Shown here: positions 8,949 to 16,373 of the stretch, in pieces
How positions within the stretch are numbered: position 1 is the stretch's first letter
Layout: each line of letters begins with the position of its first letter
The notes under the pieces: model-generated
What the model saw: the letters and a program-made list of their open reading frames with translations, nothing else
Databases searched by the model: none
Told to the model about the DNA's origin: nothing
Position numbers and translations under genes: made by a program
Source of the DNA: Solibacillus sp. FSL W7-1436
GTDB taxonomy: Bacteria > Bacillota > Bacilli > Bacillales_A > Planococcaceae
Direction of reading: 5' to 3'
Length of the DNA stretch: 64,000 bases
NCBI RefSeq assembly: GCF_038007305.1
Contig: NZ_JBBOWV010000001.1
Location: forward strand, 1,912,501 to 1,976,500

Positions 8949-9739
8949 CGATTTTCGCCAACCTTTGCTGTTATGTCGATTTGTAGTGCTTTAAGTGAAT
9001 TTTTGACATCCCCGCTGCGCATCAATGCTTCGCCGACCAATATTCCTTTTGCGCCAGCATTCGCCACAAACTGTGCATCTTCCGGACCTAAAATTCCGCT
9101 TTCACTAATAAATGCTATCGGTGATGGGGGAAGAAGCTGCGCAATTTCTAGTGTTGCTGACAATGAAACTTCGAATGTTTTCAGGTTCCGGTTATTCACT
9201 CCGATAATATTTGCCCCAATGGCAAGGGCACGCTTTAATTCATCGGCATCATGTACTTCAACAAGCACTTCCAACTGTTGTTCTGTTGCATATTCATAAA
9301 GGGATTTCAGCTGATCATCTGTTAATGCTGCGACAATCAACAGGACAACCGATGCGCCGGCAGCCTTCGCATAGTCGATCTGCACTTCATGAATGATGAA
9401 GTCTTTACATAAAACCGGTATGTTCACAGCATTTGCAACTGCATTTAAATCCGTATAGCTTCCTTTGAAAAACGCTCGTTCTGTCAAAACGGAAATACAG
9501 GCAGCACCTGCTTCTTCATATTGTAAAGCTTGCTCAACAGGGTCGACATTTGTCGCAATATCGCCTTTGGAAGGGGAAGCACGTTTCATTTCCGAAATTA
9601 CTTGCAATGAATTTGCTGATATCAATGTTTCGTATAAAGAAGGGCGAGCCTTATCAATTGTTGAAAACACAGGCTTTGTCGAGAGCAATTGTGGCAGCTC
9701 AGTCTTTTTTTGGTCAATAATACGGTCTAAAATCGTCAT
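8945..9739 (-). CDS. trpC: Indole-3-glycerol phosphate synthase
   Basis: A 264-residue TIM barrel that closes the indole ring from CdRP. Conserved blocks are present in order: EMKRASPSKGDI (catalytic Glu and Lys), LCKDFIIHEVQI, VNNRNLKTFEV and SESGI. The length is normal. It overlaps trpD at its start and trpF at its end by four bases. Confidence 0.97.
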   Translation of the reverse strand: MTILDRIIDQKKTELPQLLSTKPVFSTIDKARPSLYETLISANSLQVISEMKRASPSKGDIATNVDPVEQALQYEEAGAACISVLTERAFFKGSYTDLNAVANAVNIPVLCKDFIIHEVQIDYAKAAGASVVLLIVAALTDDQLKSLYEYATEQQLEVLVEVHDADELKRALAIGANIIGVNNRNLKTFEVSLSATLEIAQLLPPSPIAFISESGILGPEDAQFVANAGAKGILVGEALMRSGDVKNSLKALQIDITAKVGENR

Positions 9740-10782
9740 TTTACGGGTTCCTCCTGCATCTGTTTTTCGCTGTAAGCAACGATATTTTCTAACTTTTCAT
9801 AAGCGCGTCCTGACATAATGCTGTCCTTCGCCATATCGATGCCTTCTTTCATCGTTTCGGCAAGCCCATATGCGAAGAAGCCAATGCCGGCATTTAAAAG
9901 AACCGTATCAAAATACACGCTTTGTTTTCCTTTCAGCAGGTCGCGCATAATATCCGCATTTTCTGCAGGAGTGCCGCCGCGAATTGCAGAAAGGGGCTGT
10001 GCGGCCAAACCTACATCTTCAGCACGCAGTTTAAATGGAATCATGTCCCCGCGGTCTAACAGGACAAAAGTATTCTCACCATCAAGTGATGCTTCATCCA
10101 TTCCTTGTGCACCTGAAACGACGATTGCACGTTCACGTCCCAGCATATGAAGCACTTCCGCATAATCGGTCGTGAAGTTCGGTCGGTTAATGCCGACAAA
10201 TTGTGTTTTTAAAGGAACAGGGTTTGTCAGGGGGCCGACTAAATTGAAAATCGTCGGTTTGCCGATTGCCTGTCGTACTTCACCAATCCGTTTTAACTTC
10301 GGATGCATGTTCGGAGCATGTAAAAAGGCGATGCCGTGCTGTTTGAGCAGCTCGGATGTTTGCTCGATATTCGGCAATAGCGTAATGCCAAGCGCCTCCA
10401 ATACATCCGAACTTCCTGAAGCGCTCGATACTTTTCGGTTACCGTGTTTTGCTACTAGAATGCCGCCACCTGCCAAGACAAATGCGGAAGTCGTACTAAT
10501 ATTGAAGCTTTGAAGTCCATCGCCGCCTGTGCCGCAGTTATCGATATAGATACCTTCGGGTACGTCGACAGCAACTGCATGTGATTTCATAACAGAAGCT
10601 AAGCCTGCAACTTCATGTGCTGTTTCTCCTTTTGCACTCATTGCCGTTAAAAAAGAGGCGATCTGTTCTTTCGGTGTTTGCTCATTAAAAATAAGCTGTG
10701 CCGCCTGCTGCATTTCCTCAAAAACTAAGTGCTCTTTCCGTTCAATCTGTTCAATGTATGGGAGTAAAGACATGTTCATCAT
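9736..10782 (-). CDS. trpD: Anthranilate phosphoribosyltransferase
   Basis: Transfers phosphoribosyl from PRPP to anthranilate. PRPP and anthranilate motifs are intact: DNCGTGGDGLQSFNIST and KHGNRKVSSASGSSDVLEALG, with the GPLTNP segment further on. About 345 residues, normal. The start is ambiguous among ATGs at 10782, 10779 and 10773; the ribosome site GAAAGG lies almost on the first, so the ATG at 10773 has the best spacing. The trpE stop overlaps the first ATG (ATGA), so reading trpE matters for translating trpD. Confidence 0.95.
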   Translation of the reverse strand: MMNMSLLPYIEQIERKEHLVFEEMQQAAQLIFNEQTPKEQIASFLTAMSAKGETAHEVAGLASVMKSHAVAVDVPEGIYIDNCGTGGDGLQSFNISTTSAFVLAGGGILVAKHGNRKVSSASGSSDVLEALGITLLPNIEQTSELLKQHGIAFLHAPNMHPKLKRIGEVRQAIGKPTIFNLVGPLTNPVPLKTQFVGINRPNFTTDYAEVLHMLGRERAIVVSGAQGMDEASLDGENTFVLLDRGDMIPFKLRAEDVGLAAQPLSAIRGGTPAENADIMRDLLKGKQSVYFDTVLLNAGIGFFAYGLAETMKEGIDMAKDSIMSGRAYEKLENIVAYSEKQMQEEPVK

Positions 10783-11762
10783 CCTTTCAGTAAAGAGTGG
10801 AATGGCGCTTCTTCGTCTGCTTCCGAGTGAAGCTGTGCGACATTTCCTTGAATTATTATCGTTTGTTCAGGTGTTGTGAAATCGACCTGACCATTAAAGC
10901 CGATATAACCAATCAGGCCCTGTGCGGGTAATAGCCCTTTCACGACATCGATTGCATGAAGGGTAGGGCTTAACGTACCCGTTGTAGTATTGGCAAATTG
11001 CTGTACCGAATTTTCCGTACTAAAACGTTCGATTGACGATACGTCATTTGTAACGGAAATATTCCCGTCCCTTACTTGCATGTAGTTTGATTTTGATGTG
11101 CCGATTACTGTGCAATCATCAAATTCGACATAGTACATATATGGTGCAGCGTGTTCGACACGCATTTTTCGATAAAGGGAAAGGGCCTCCCCAGTAAATT
11201 GTGCGCGATAACGTCCATTTTCCTCTTTTTCGACATGTTGTAATGTATAGGAAGACTGTTCAGGTGTCGGTGTTGTAAACAGCTGTTCAATCAATTGATC
11301 AATGTTTGGTTCTACTTGCTCTGCTTCAATATTTGTATGGAAAACAGCGATTTCATCTGTTAAATGATCAAAAATTACGAGTGTGTCGTATACATGAAAC
11401 TGCAGTTCAGGCAAGGGCTTTTGCAATGCGTGAATATAGCCGATGCCGCCGCCTGTAAACGGATATTCCGTATGTGATGAAACACGAGGCATCACTTGCT
11501 TTAATAGTTGGATCAGCTCGCCTTCATACGTGTAGGCTTTATTGGAATGATGCGCATGATCTAAAAGCTGTTCATCTGTTCCGATATACGTTTTCCGCGG
11601 ATTGACACCGATGAACGAATAGCGTCCATTGCCATCATATTTAGAGGAACTTTCCAATAAAAACTTCCGTTCACCTTGCAGTCGCTGGAAAATAGAAATC
11701 GGTGTCAGTAAATCCCCATTTACTTTTTTCATTGATGTACGAAAATGTTGCTGAACTACCAT
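10779..11762 (-). CDS. trpE: Degenerate anthranilate synthase component I (TrpE pseudoenzyme)
   Basis: TrpE-like protein of only 327 residues; functional TrpE has about 460-520. The N-terminal feedback-site motif LLES (residues 35-38) and the tryptophan-contact motif PYM (207-209) are kept. Missing are the chorismate and metal-binding blocks: the PIAGTRPRG segment through LVDLGRNDLGRV should follow residue 240, the GTVSGAPKIRAMEII block should follow residue 280, and the QAGAGIV block is reduced to QLHSEAD. The conserved catalytic His of HVMHIVS is also absent. All losses are in frame, with no stop. Start at 11762 has AAGGAG upstream. It should not make anthranilate. It may be decaying, kept open for translational coupling to trpD, or reused as a tryptophan-binding protein. 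Confidence 0.85.
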   Translation of the reverse strand: MVVQQHFRTSMKKVNGDLLTPISIFQRLQGERKFLLESSSKYDGNGRYSFIGVNPRKTYIGTDEQLLDHAHHSNKAYTYEGELIQLLKQVMPRVSSHTEYPFTGGGIGYIHALQKPLPELQFHVYDTLVIFDHLTDEIAVFHTNIEAEQVEPNIDQLIEQLFTTPTPEQSSYTLQHVEKEENGRYRAQFTGEALSLYRKMRVEHAAPYMYYVEFDDCTVIGTSKSNYMQVRDGNISVTNDVSSIERFSTENSVQQFANTTTGTLSPTLHAIDVVKGLLPAQGLIGYIGFNGQVDFTTPEQTIIIQGNVAQLHSEADEEAPFHSLLKG

Positions 11763-11848
11763 TTGAAACACTCCTTTTTTGAAATAATCTACGCCTTTAC
11801 GATTCGGATTATTTAGCAAGCTTGTAATGAATTTAAAGCTTTATCGAA

Positions 11849-12152
11849 TAAAAAAATCGCCCTCAGCAAAAGAATTAACTTTTGCGAAAGGACGATTTTC
11901 ACCGCGTTGCCACCTCGTTTGAAGCAAACCCAAAAAACTTGCTTCCACTTAAACCTGATAACGGCAGGGTACCGTCCGCCGACTAACGCCAGCAGCTTTC
12001 ATAAGGCCCATTCACATTTACCTTTTGGCGTATTTTCACCACCCATACGCTCTCTGGACAAAACGATAAATGCTACTCTTCTTATTCAACAATTTACTCA
12101 ACTAAGCTCAACTAAACGAAACGGTGGTCACGCTCCCGCAACCTGCTACCGT
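11849..12152 (-). promoter_or_regulatory. Tryptophan T-box leader of the trp operon
   Basis: The T-box sequence GAGGTGGCAACGCGG (11902-11916 on the minus strand) sits in the antiterminator region. It is followed by a terminator at 11849-11900 with arms AAAATCGTCCTTTCGCAAAA and TTTTGCTGAGGGCGATTTT and a T-run. Stem I has AAGAAGAGTAG at its base and a specifier loop reading GAATGG, so the specifier codon is TGG (12008-12010). Uncharged tRNA-Trp should promote read-through. An extra ACGGT/ACCGT hairpin (12121-12152) precedes Stem I. Confidence 0.93.
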
Positions 12153-12175
12153 AAATAACATTTGAATTATGCTTT

Positions 12176-12203
12176 ATTCTAACACTGAAAAATGAAATGT
12201 CAA
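12176..12203 (-). promoter_or_regulatory. SigA promoter of the trp operon
   Basis: Minus-strand TTGACA (12198-12203) and TAGAAT (12176-12181) are separated by 16 bases, directly upstream of the T-box leader. Confidence 0.75.
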
Positions 12204-12229
12204 ACAATTCTAAACTGTTTTCGCTAAAT

Positions 12230-12262
12230 AAAAAACCAGCTGACATAAAAAAGTCAGCTGGT
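12230..12262 (-). terminator. Terminator of queT
   Basis: ACCAGCTGAC pairs with GTCAGCTGGT, followed by a T-run on the minus strand, just past the queT stop. Confidence 0.88.
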
Positions 12263-12275
12263 GAAACAATCGATA

Positions 12276-12761
12276 TTAGATTAATTTTTTGAAATCCAAT
12301 CGTTTATTTAAAGTGTACATAATCGGTGCCCCAACCGCCAATACAACAAATTCGCCAAATGCTACAAACAGCCAAGTTTCCCAGAACGGGAAGCCAAGCA
12401 CGATATTCAGCTGTGCTGCAATGATAAACATTGTAAACGTAAAGAGCGTTGTATTAATGATCAGACGAGCCCAAATGTTTTTCACAAACTTACAAATGAA
12501 TATGAAAATTCCAAGTGTAATAATCGTATGTCCGACACCAAATACTAAATCGATGGGACCGATTGAAGACATCAGGAAATTGGAAATAAATACACCTAAA
12601 ACAACACCTAACATATAGCGCGGGTTGAATGCGACTAAATGGTTAAAGATTTCGGCAATACGGAACTGTACTTGCCCAAAGCTAATTGGTGCAACAAGCA
12701 TTGTAACAGCAATATATAATGCTGCAATAATGGCACTCGCTGCAATAAACTTTACCTTCAT
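12276..12761 (-). CDS. queT: Queuosine-precursor ECF transporter S component QueT
   Basis: A 161-residue, very hydrophobic protein with five or six predicted membrane helices, the layout of ECF-type substrate-binding subunits. With the shared EcfA/EcfA'/EcfT module (not in this window) it would import queuosine precursors such as preQ0 or preQ1. Segments VAPISFGQVQFRIAEIF and the glycine-rich second helix (YMLGVVLGVFISNF) are typical of QueT. The call is strengthened by the preQ1-I riboswitch directly over its ribosome site. Single gene with its own terminator. Confidence 0.9.
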   Translation of the reverse strand: MKVKFIAASAIIAALYIAVTMLVAPISFGQVQFRIAEIFNHLVAFNPRYMLGVVLGVFISNFLMSSIGPIDLVFGVGHTIITLGIFIFICKFVKNIWARLIINTTLFTFTMFIIAAQLNIVLGFPFWETWLFVAFGEFVVLAVGAPIMYTLNKRLDFKKLI

Positions 12762-12769
12762 ATGAAATT

Positions 12770-12808
12770 CCTCCTAGTTTTTTAACGTGGGATGGTTACG
12801 AACCACGC
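12770..12808 (-). promoter_or_regulatory. preQ1-I riboswitch
   Basis: On the minus strand the aptamer has stem strand GTGGTTCG, loop AACCATCCCAC and tail AAAAAACTAGGAGG, matching the preQ1 class I pattern of a short hairpin with an A-rich tail. The tail's pairing segment contains the AGGAGG ribosome site of queT, so ligand-stabilised folding should block translation. Confidence 0.92.
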
Positions 12809-12820
12809 AAAGCAACTGCA

Positions 12821-12849
12821 ATCATAGCAATATTGAAAATAAAAGTAAA
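12821..12849 (-). promoter_or_regulatory. SigA promoter of queT
   Basis: Minus-strand TTTACT (12844-12849) and TATGAT (12821-12826) with a 17-base spacer, ending just before the riboswitch. Confidence 0.65.
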
Positions 12850-12910
12850 GATTTATAGGACTTTTTTTTCAATAAAACATCAAAAAATTTACCACGAGTA
12901 AAAAGTTCAA

Positions 12911-12934
12911 CAAACCGCGTTGCTTAGCGGTTTG
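12911..12934. other. Short perfect hairpin between divergent queT and importer promoters
   Basis: CAAACCGC and GCGGTTTG flank an eight-base loop. It has no T-run and lies upstream of both divergent promoters, so it might be an operator; no regulator is recognised. Confidence 0.35.
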
Positions 12935-13002
12935 AAGTGGGTCAACAAAATTCCAAAATGAGGCACATTACCTAGAATAAATTCAGAACATTCTAAATGT
13001 TA

Positions 13003-13031
13003 TTGACTATCTAAATATGACGCGGTAATAT
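13003..13031 (+). promoter_or_regulatory. Promoter of the TrpXYZ-type importer
   Basis: TTGACT (13003-13008), 17 bases, then TAATAT (13026-13031). No T-box or other known leader was found between it and the start at 13100. Confidence 0.5.
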
Positions 13032-13099
13032 TATTTCAACACTTCATCCAAATGAAGTTCGGCGCTTTAAACCGATAAAGTTAACTAGGGGGAAATAAG

Positions 13100-14116
13100 A
13101 TGAAAAAAAATTTAATGAAGCTGTCCTTTTTATTATTCGGGCTTCTTTTATTATTAGCCGCTTGTGGCGGGGAAGAGAGCGAGACGTCTTCGAACGACAC
13201 GTCAAATGGCGAGGCTGTAGATACAGCGAAAGCAGATAGCGATAAAACTTTTAAGATCGGAACAACACAAATTGTTGAGCATCCATCATTAGATGCAGCA
13301 AAAGATGGTTTTAAAAAGGCAATTGAAGATGCAGGTATTAAAGCAGAGTATGTAGACAAATCAGCAAACAATGATAACAGTGCGAACATGACAATCGCCC
13401 AGCAGTTAGTCGGGGAAAATGTAGATCTGATTTTCGCGAACTCAACACCTTCAGCACAGGCTGCAAAAAGTGCAACTTCTGATATTCCGGTTATTTTTAC
13501 TTCGGTAACGGATGCAGTTGGTGCAGAGTTGATCGATTCAATGGCAACACCTGGCGCTAACGTAACAGGTACGATTGATTTACATCCGGAAACAATGCCG
13601 AAAACAGTTGCTTTCCTAAAGGAATTGGGAGCAAAAAATGTCGGGATGGTATATAACGCTGGTGAGCAAAACTCAGTGGCACAAATTGCGGCAGTAAAAG
13701 AAATTGCTGCAAAAGAAGGCGTAACAATTGTGGAAGCAGCAGTATCTGCTTCATCTGAAGTACGCCAGGCGGCAGAATCTTTAGTAGGAAATGTAGATGC
13801 ATTTTACATCATCACAGATAATACGGTCGTATCGGCACTGGAATCTGTAATCGAAGTGGCAGATGCAAACAAATTACCGCTTGTTGTAGGTGAGCTTGAT
13901 TCAGTAGAGCGCGGCGGTTTAGCGGCATACGGTTTCGAATACTACGATATCGGCTATGAAGCAGGGCAAATGGCAGCACAAATTTTATTGGAAGGCAAAA
14001 CACCTTCAGAAGTTCCGGCTGCGTATCCGGCTAACTTAAAACTAGTAATCAATAAAGCTACTGCCGAAAACTTAGGCTTGGAAATCAAGCCTGAATGGGA
14101 AGCAGAAGTACAATAA
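13100..14116 (+). CDS. trpX: ABC importer substrate-binding lipoprotein, TrpX type
   Basis: A 338-residue lipoprotein with a signal peptide and lipobox LLAAC (lipidated Cys22), then an acidic and Ser/Asn linker. The rest is a periplasmic-binding fold of the ABC_sub_bind family (PF04392), with typical segments FANSTPSAQAAK and TDNTVVSALESV. Members near trp genes are called TrpX and bind aromatic amino acids; the ligand is not proven by sequence. The start has GGGGGAAA upstream. It heads a three-gene transporter divergent from queT and the trp operon, which supports a tryptophan role. A stable hairpin follows its stop. Confidence 0.82.
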   Translation: MKKNLMKLSFLLFGLLLLLAACGGEESETSSNDTSNGEAVDTAKADSDKTFKIGTTQIVEHPSLDAAKDGFKKAIEDAGIKAEYVDKSANNDNSANMTIAQQLVGENVDLIFANSTPSAQAAKSATSDIPVIFTSVTDAVGAELIDSMATPGANVTGTIDLHPETMPKTVAFLKELGAKNVGMVYNAGEQNSVAQIAAVKEIAAKEGVTIVEAAVSASSEVRQAAESLVGNVDAFYIITDNTVVSALESVIEVADANKLPLVVGELDSVERGGLAAYGFEYYDIGYEAGQMAAQILLEGKTPSEVPAAYPANLKLVINKATAENLGLEIKPEWEAEVQ

Positions 14117-14134
14117 TCGATTTATTTATACAAA

Positions 14135-14181
14135 AAGCAAGTCAGCCTAAACAGGTATAAAATGTTTAGGCTGACTTGCTT
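14135..14181 (+). other. 19-bp perfect hairpin between binding-protein and permease genes
   Basis: Arms of 19 bases (14135-14153 and 14163-14181) flank a nine-base loop. The downstream bases are AAAACTTTT rather than a clean T-run, so it is more likely a transcript-stabilising or attenuating structure giving more binding protein than permease. Confidence 0.65.
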
Positions 14182-14214
14182 AAAACTTTTAAAAAAGTCA
14201 GGAGATGATTCGAG

Positions 14215-15255
14215 ATGTTTACAGCTATGTTTGGGTCAGTGGAGCAAGGGATCATCTATGCAATTATGGCACTTGGGGTTTATTTAACATTCCGTGTGCT
14301 TGATTTTCCGGATTTAACGGTTGATGGAAGCTTTGTAACGGGGGCAGGTACGGCAGCGATGATGATCGTGCTCGGCTATAACCCGCTGCTTGCTACATTA
14401 GTCGCAACAGTTGCTGGATTTATTGCTGGATGTATGACAGGTATTTTACACACAAAAGGGAAGATCAATCCGCTGCTTGCAGGGATTTTAATGATGATTG
14501 CCCTCTATTCGATCAATCTACGAATTATGGGGTTAAGCTCAGATACTGGTGTAACACGACCAAATATTCCACTATTAAATTCAGAAACAGTTTTTTCGAA
14601 GTTCGGTTCTTTCTGGGAGAATCTAGGTATTGATACAGCCATCACGAACGTACTGAAATCAATGGGTCTAGCTTCTGTTCCGACAACTTGGGGCGTTTTA
14701 ATTTTAATGGTTGTTGTGACGGCAATTATTAAACTAGTAGTAGACTGGTTCTTAAAAACGGAAATTGGTCTGGCAATCCGTGCAACAGGCGATAATAAAC
14801 GAATGATCCGCAGCTTTTCGGCAAATACCGATTCATTAGTCATTTTAGGACTTGGAATTTCAAACGGTATGGTGGCATTATCGGGCGCATTAATTGCCCA
14901 GTATACAAAATTTGCCGATGTCGGATTGGGTATTGGTATGATTGTTGTCGGTTTGGCATCGGTAATTATCGGTGAAGCAATTTTCGGAACGAAGTCGATT
15001 GTTCGTGTCACATTTGCAGTTATTGCCGGGGCAATAATTTACCGAATGATTTACGCATTGGCGTTACGTGTAAAATGGCTTGACTCAGGTGATATGAAAT
15101 TAATTACGGCGGTTATCGTTATTTTAGCGCTGGTAATTCCGCAAATCGTAGGGAAATATAAAGAGAAAAAGAGAAAAGCAAAACGTTTGGAAGAACGTCT
15201 CGCATTACAGCAGGCAAAAGTAGAGATTGAGCAGGGAGGGAAGAGCCTTGCTTAA
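14215..15255 (+). CDS. trpY: ABC importer permease, TrpY type
   Basis: A 346-residue integral membrane protein of the branched-chain amino-acid type permease family (BPD_transp_2), with about eight to nine hydrophobic helices. The segment FPDLTVDGSFVTGAG and the cytoplasmic coupling region EIGLAIRATGDNKRM, where the EAA-like loop contacts the ATPase, are clear. The C-terminus is long and charged. The start follows GTCAGGAGATGATTCG. Its stop overlaps the ATPase gene by eight bases. Confidence 0.88.
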   Translation: MFTAMFGSVEQGIIYAIMALGVYLTFRVLDFPDLTVDGSFVTGAGTAAMMIVLGYNPLLATLVATVAGFIAGCMTGILHTKGKINPLLAGILMMIALYSINLRIMGLSSDTGVTRPNIPLLNSETVFSKFGSFWENLGIDTAITNVLKSMGLASVPTTWGVLILMVVVTAIIKLVVDWFLKTEIGLAIRATGDNKRMIRSFSANTDSLVILGLGISNGMVALSGALIAQYTKFADVGLGIGMIVVGLASVIIGEAIFGTKSIVRVTFAVIAGAIIYRMIYALALRVKWLDSGDMKLITAVIVILALVIPQIVGKYKEKKRKAKRLEERLALQQAKVEIEQGGKSLA

Positions 15256-16042
15256 ATTAGATGGCATTAATAAAGTATTTAACGAAGGAACACCAGATGA
15301 GAAAATTGCGCTGGATAATATCAACTTGCATTTGGCGCCTGGTGATTTTGTTACAATTATCGGCAGTAACGGTGCCGGAAAATCGACAATGATGAATATG
15401 ATTTCCGGAGCGCTAACACCGGATTTCGGCTCTGTCGAAATTAACGGCAATGATTTAACCCGCTTGCCGGAATATAAGCGTGCTGTCCATATCGGCCGTG
15501 TTTTCCAAGATCCGATGGCAGGTACAGCACCAACGATGACAATTGAAGAAAACTTGGCGATTGCCTATTCACGTAACACAAAGCGTTCACTGCGCTTCGG
15601 TGTCGATAAAAAGCGTCGCGAGTTTTTTAAAACGTCATTGGAAAAACTGCATTTGAATCTGGAAAATCGTTTATCCGCTAAAGTCGGATTATTATCAGGC
15701 GGGGAACGCCAGGCATTGAGTTTACTAATGGCGACATTTACGAAGCCTTCGATTTTACTGCTTGATGAACATACAGCAGCACTTGACCCGTCACGCGCTG
15801 AACTTATTACAAAGCTGACAAAAGAGCTTGTCGAAGAAAGCAGGCTGACAACACTGATGGTCACGCACAATATGCAGCAAGCGCTCGATTTGGGGAATCG
15901 CCTCATTATGATGGATAAAGGTCAAATCATTCTGGAAGTCGGCGAAGACCGTAAACAGGACTTGACGATTCCGGATCTAATGCACGAGTTCGAACAAATC
16001 CGCGGTGAAAAAATGAATTCAGACCGCGCGTTATTAGGATAA
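15248..16042 (+). CDS. trpZ: ABC importer ATP-binding protein, TrpZ type
   Basis: ABC ATPase of 264 residues. The Walker A motif is GSNGAGKST, the Q-loop is VFQDP, the signature is LSGGERQALSLLMA and the Walker B is ILLLDEH, with the H-loop MVTHNM. The chosen start is TTG at 15248, placed eight bases after GGGAGGG; an upstream in-frame TTG at 15227 lies before that ribosome site and would add seven residues. It completes the three-gene importer and is followed by a terminator. Confidence 0.88.
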   Translation: MLKLDGINKVFNEGTPDEKIALDNINLHLAPGDFVTIIGSNGAGKSTMMNMISGALTPDFGSVEINGNDLTRLPEYKRAVHIGRVFQDPMAGTAPTMTIEENLAIAYSRNTKRSLRFGVDKKRREFFKTSLEKLHLNLENRLSAKVGLLSGGERQALSLLMATFTKPSILLLDEHTAALDPSRAELITKLTKELVEESRLTTLMVTHNMQQALDLGNRLIMMDKGQIILEVGEDRKQDLTIPDLMHEFEQIRGEKMNSDRALLG

Positions 16043-16059
16043 ATGATAAATTTTAGACA

Positions 16060-16098
16060 GAAAAAAAACTCGATTTTCTCTGAGAGAATCGAGTTTTT
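16060..16098 (+). terminator. Terminator of the importer operon
   Basis: AAAAACTCGATTTTCTC pairs with GAGAATCGAGTTTTT, with a T-run. Its loop design resembles the terminator at 40588-40627. Confidence 0.88.
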
Positions 16099-16164
16099 AT
16101 ATTTTGGCTCTTCACCGAAAGTTGGGGATGATAAAAAATTTTCTTTGTGAGCCGTTCTGCTCCG

Positions 16165-16290
16165 TTTCGGCGGACGCTTTCCGCGGGCATGGCTCCAACT
16201 AAATGACCGGTGCCTAGACGGCGGCACCGGTCATTGGATTTTCCGCGCATGCTATTCCCGCAGGAGTCTGCCGCCTGCACTTCGCGCCAC
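16165..16290. repeat. Dispersed GC-rich repeat, copy A
   Basis: Contains the core GGACGCTTTCCGCGGGC (16172-16188) and, about 70 bases on, CAGGAGTCTGCCGCC. The core is shared with copies at 40520-40576 and 48275-48376. GGCGG at one end and CCGCC at the other can pair. Between them lies a perfect hairpin with 13-base arms (AATGACCGGTGCC, 16202-16214, with 16223-16235) that the other copies lack. The element is non-coding and fills most of the 331-base gap before ilvA. Confidence 0.75.
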
Positions 16291-16373
16291 TATTTTCTTT
16301 TTAACCAAAGTGGAGCCGTTTTTCCTTTCGTACAGTTCCTATGTCGACCTTAATGCATAATGGCTAAATTATT

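Noticed and set aside
10779-11819. trpE shortened by a sequencing frameshift
   Set aside because: The frame is continuous and the flanking blocks on both sides of each gap are in the same frame; the missing catalytic segments are not present in any other frame of the region, so deletion rather than a base error explains it.
12900-13099. T-box or other leader before trpX
   Set aside because: No GGTGG-type T-box, no specifier stem and no terminator are visible; only a promoter and a small hairpin.
14135-14181. Transcription terminator between trpX and trpY
   Set aside because: The hairpin is strong but the downstream bases lack a T-run, and the three genes belong together.
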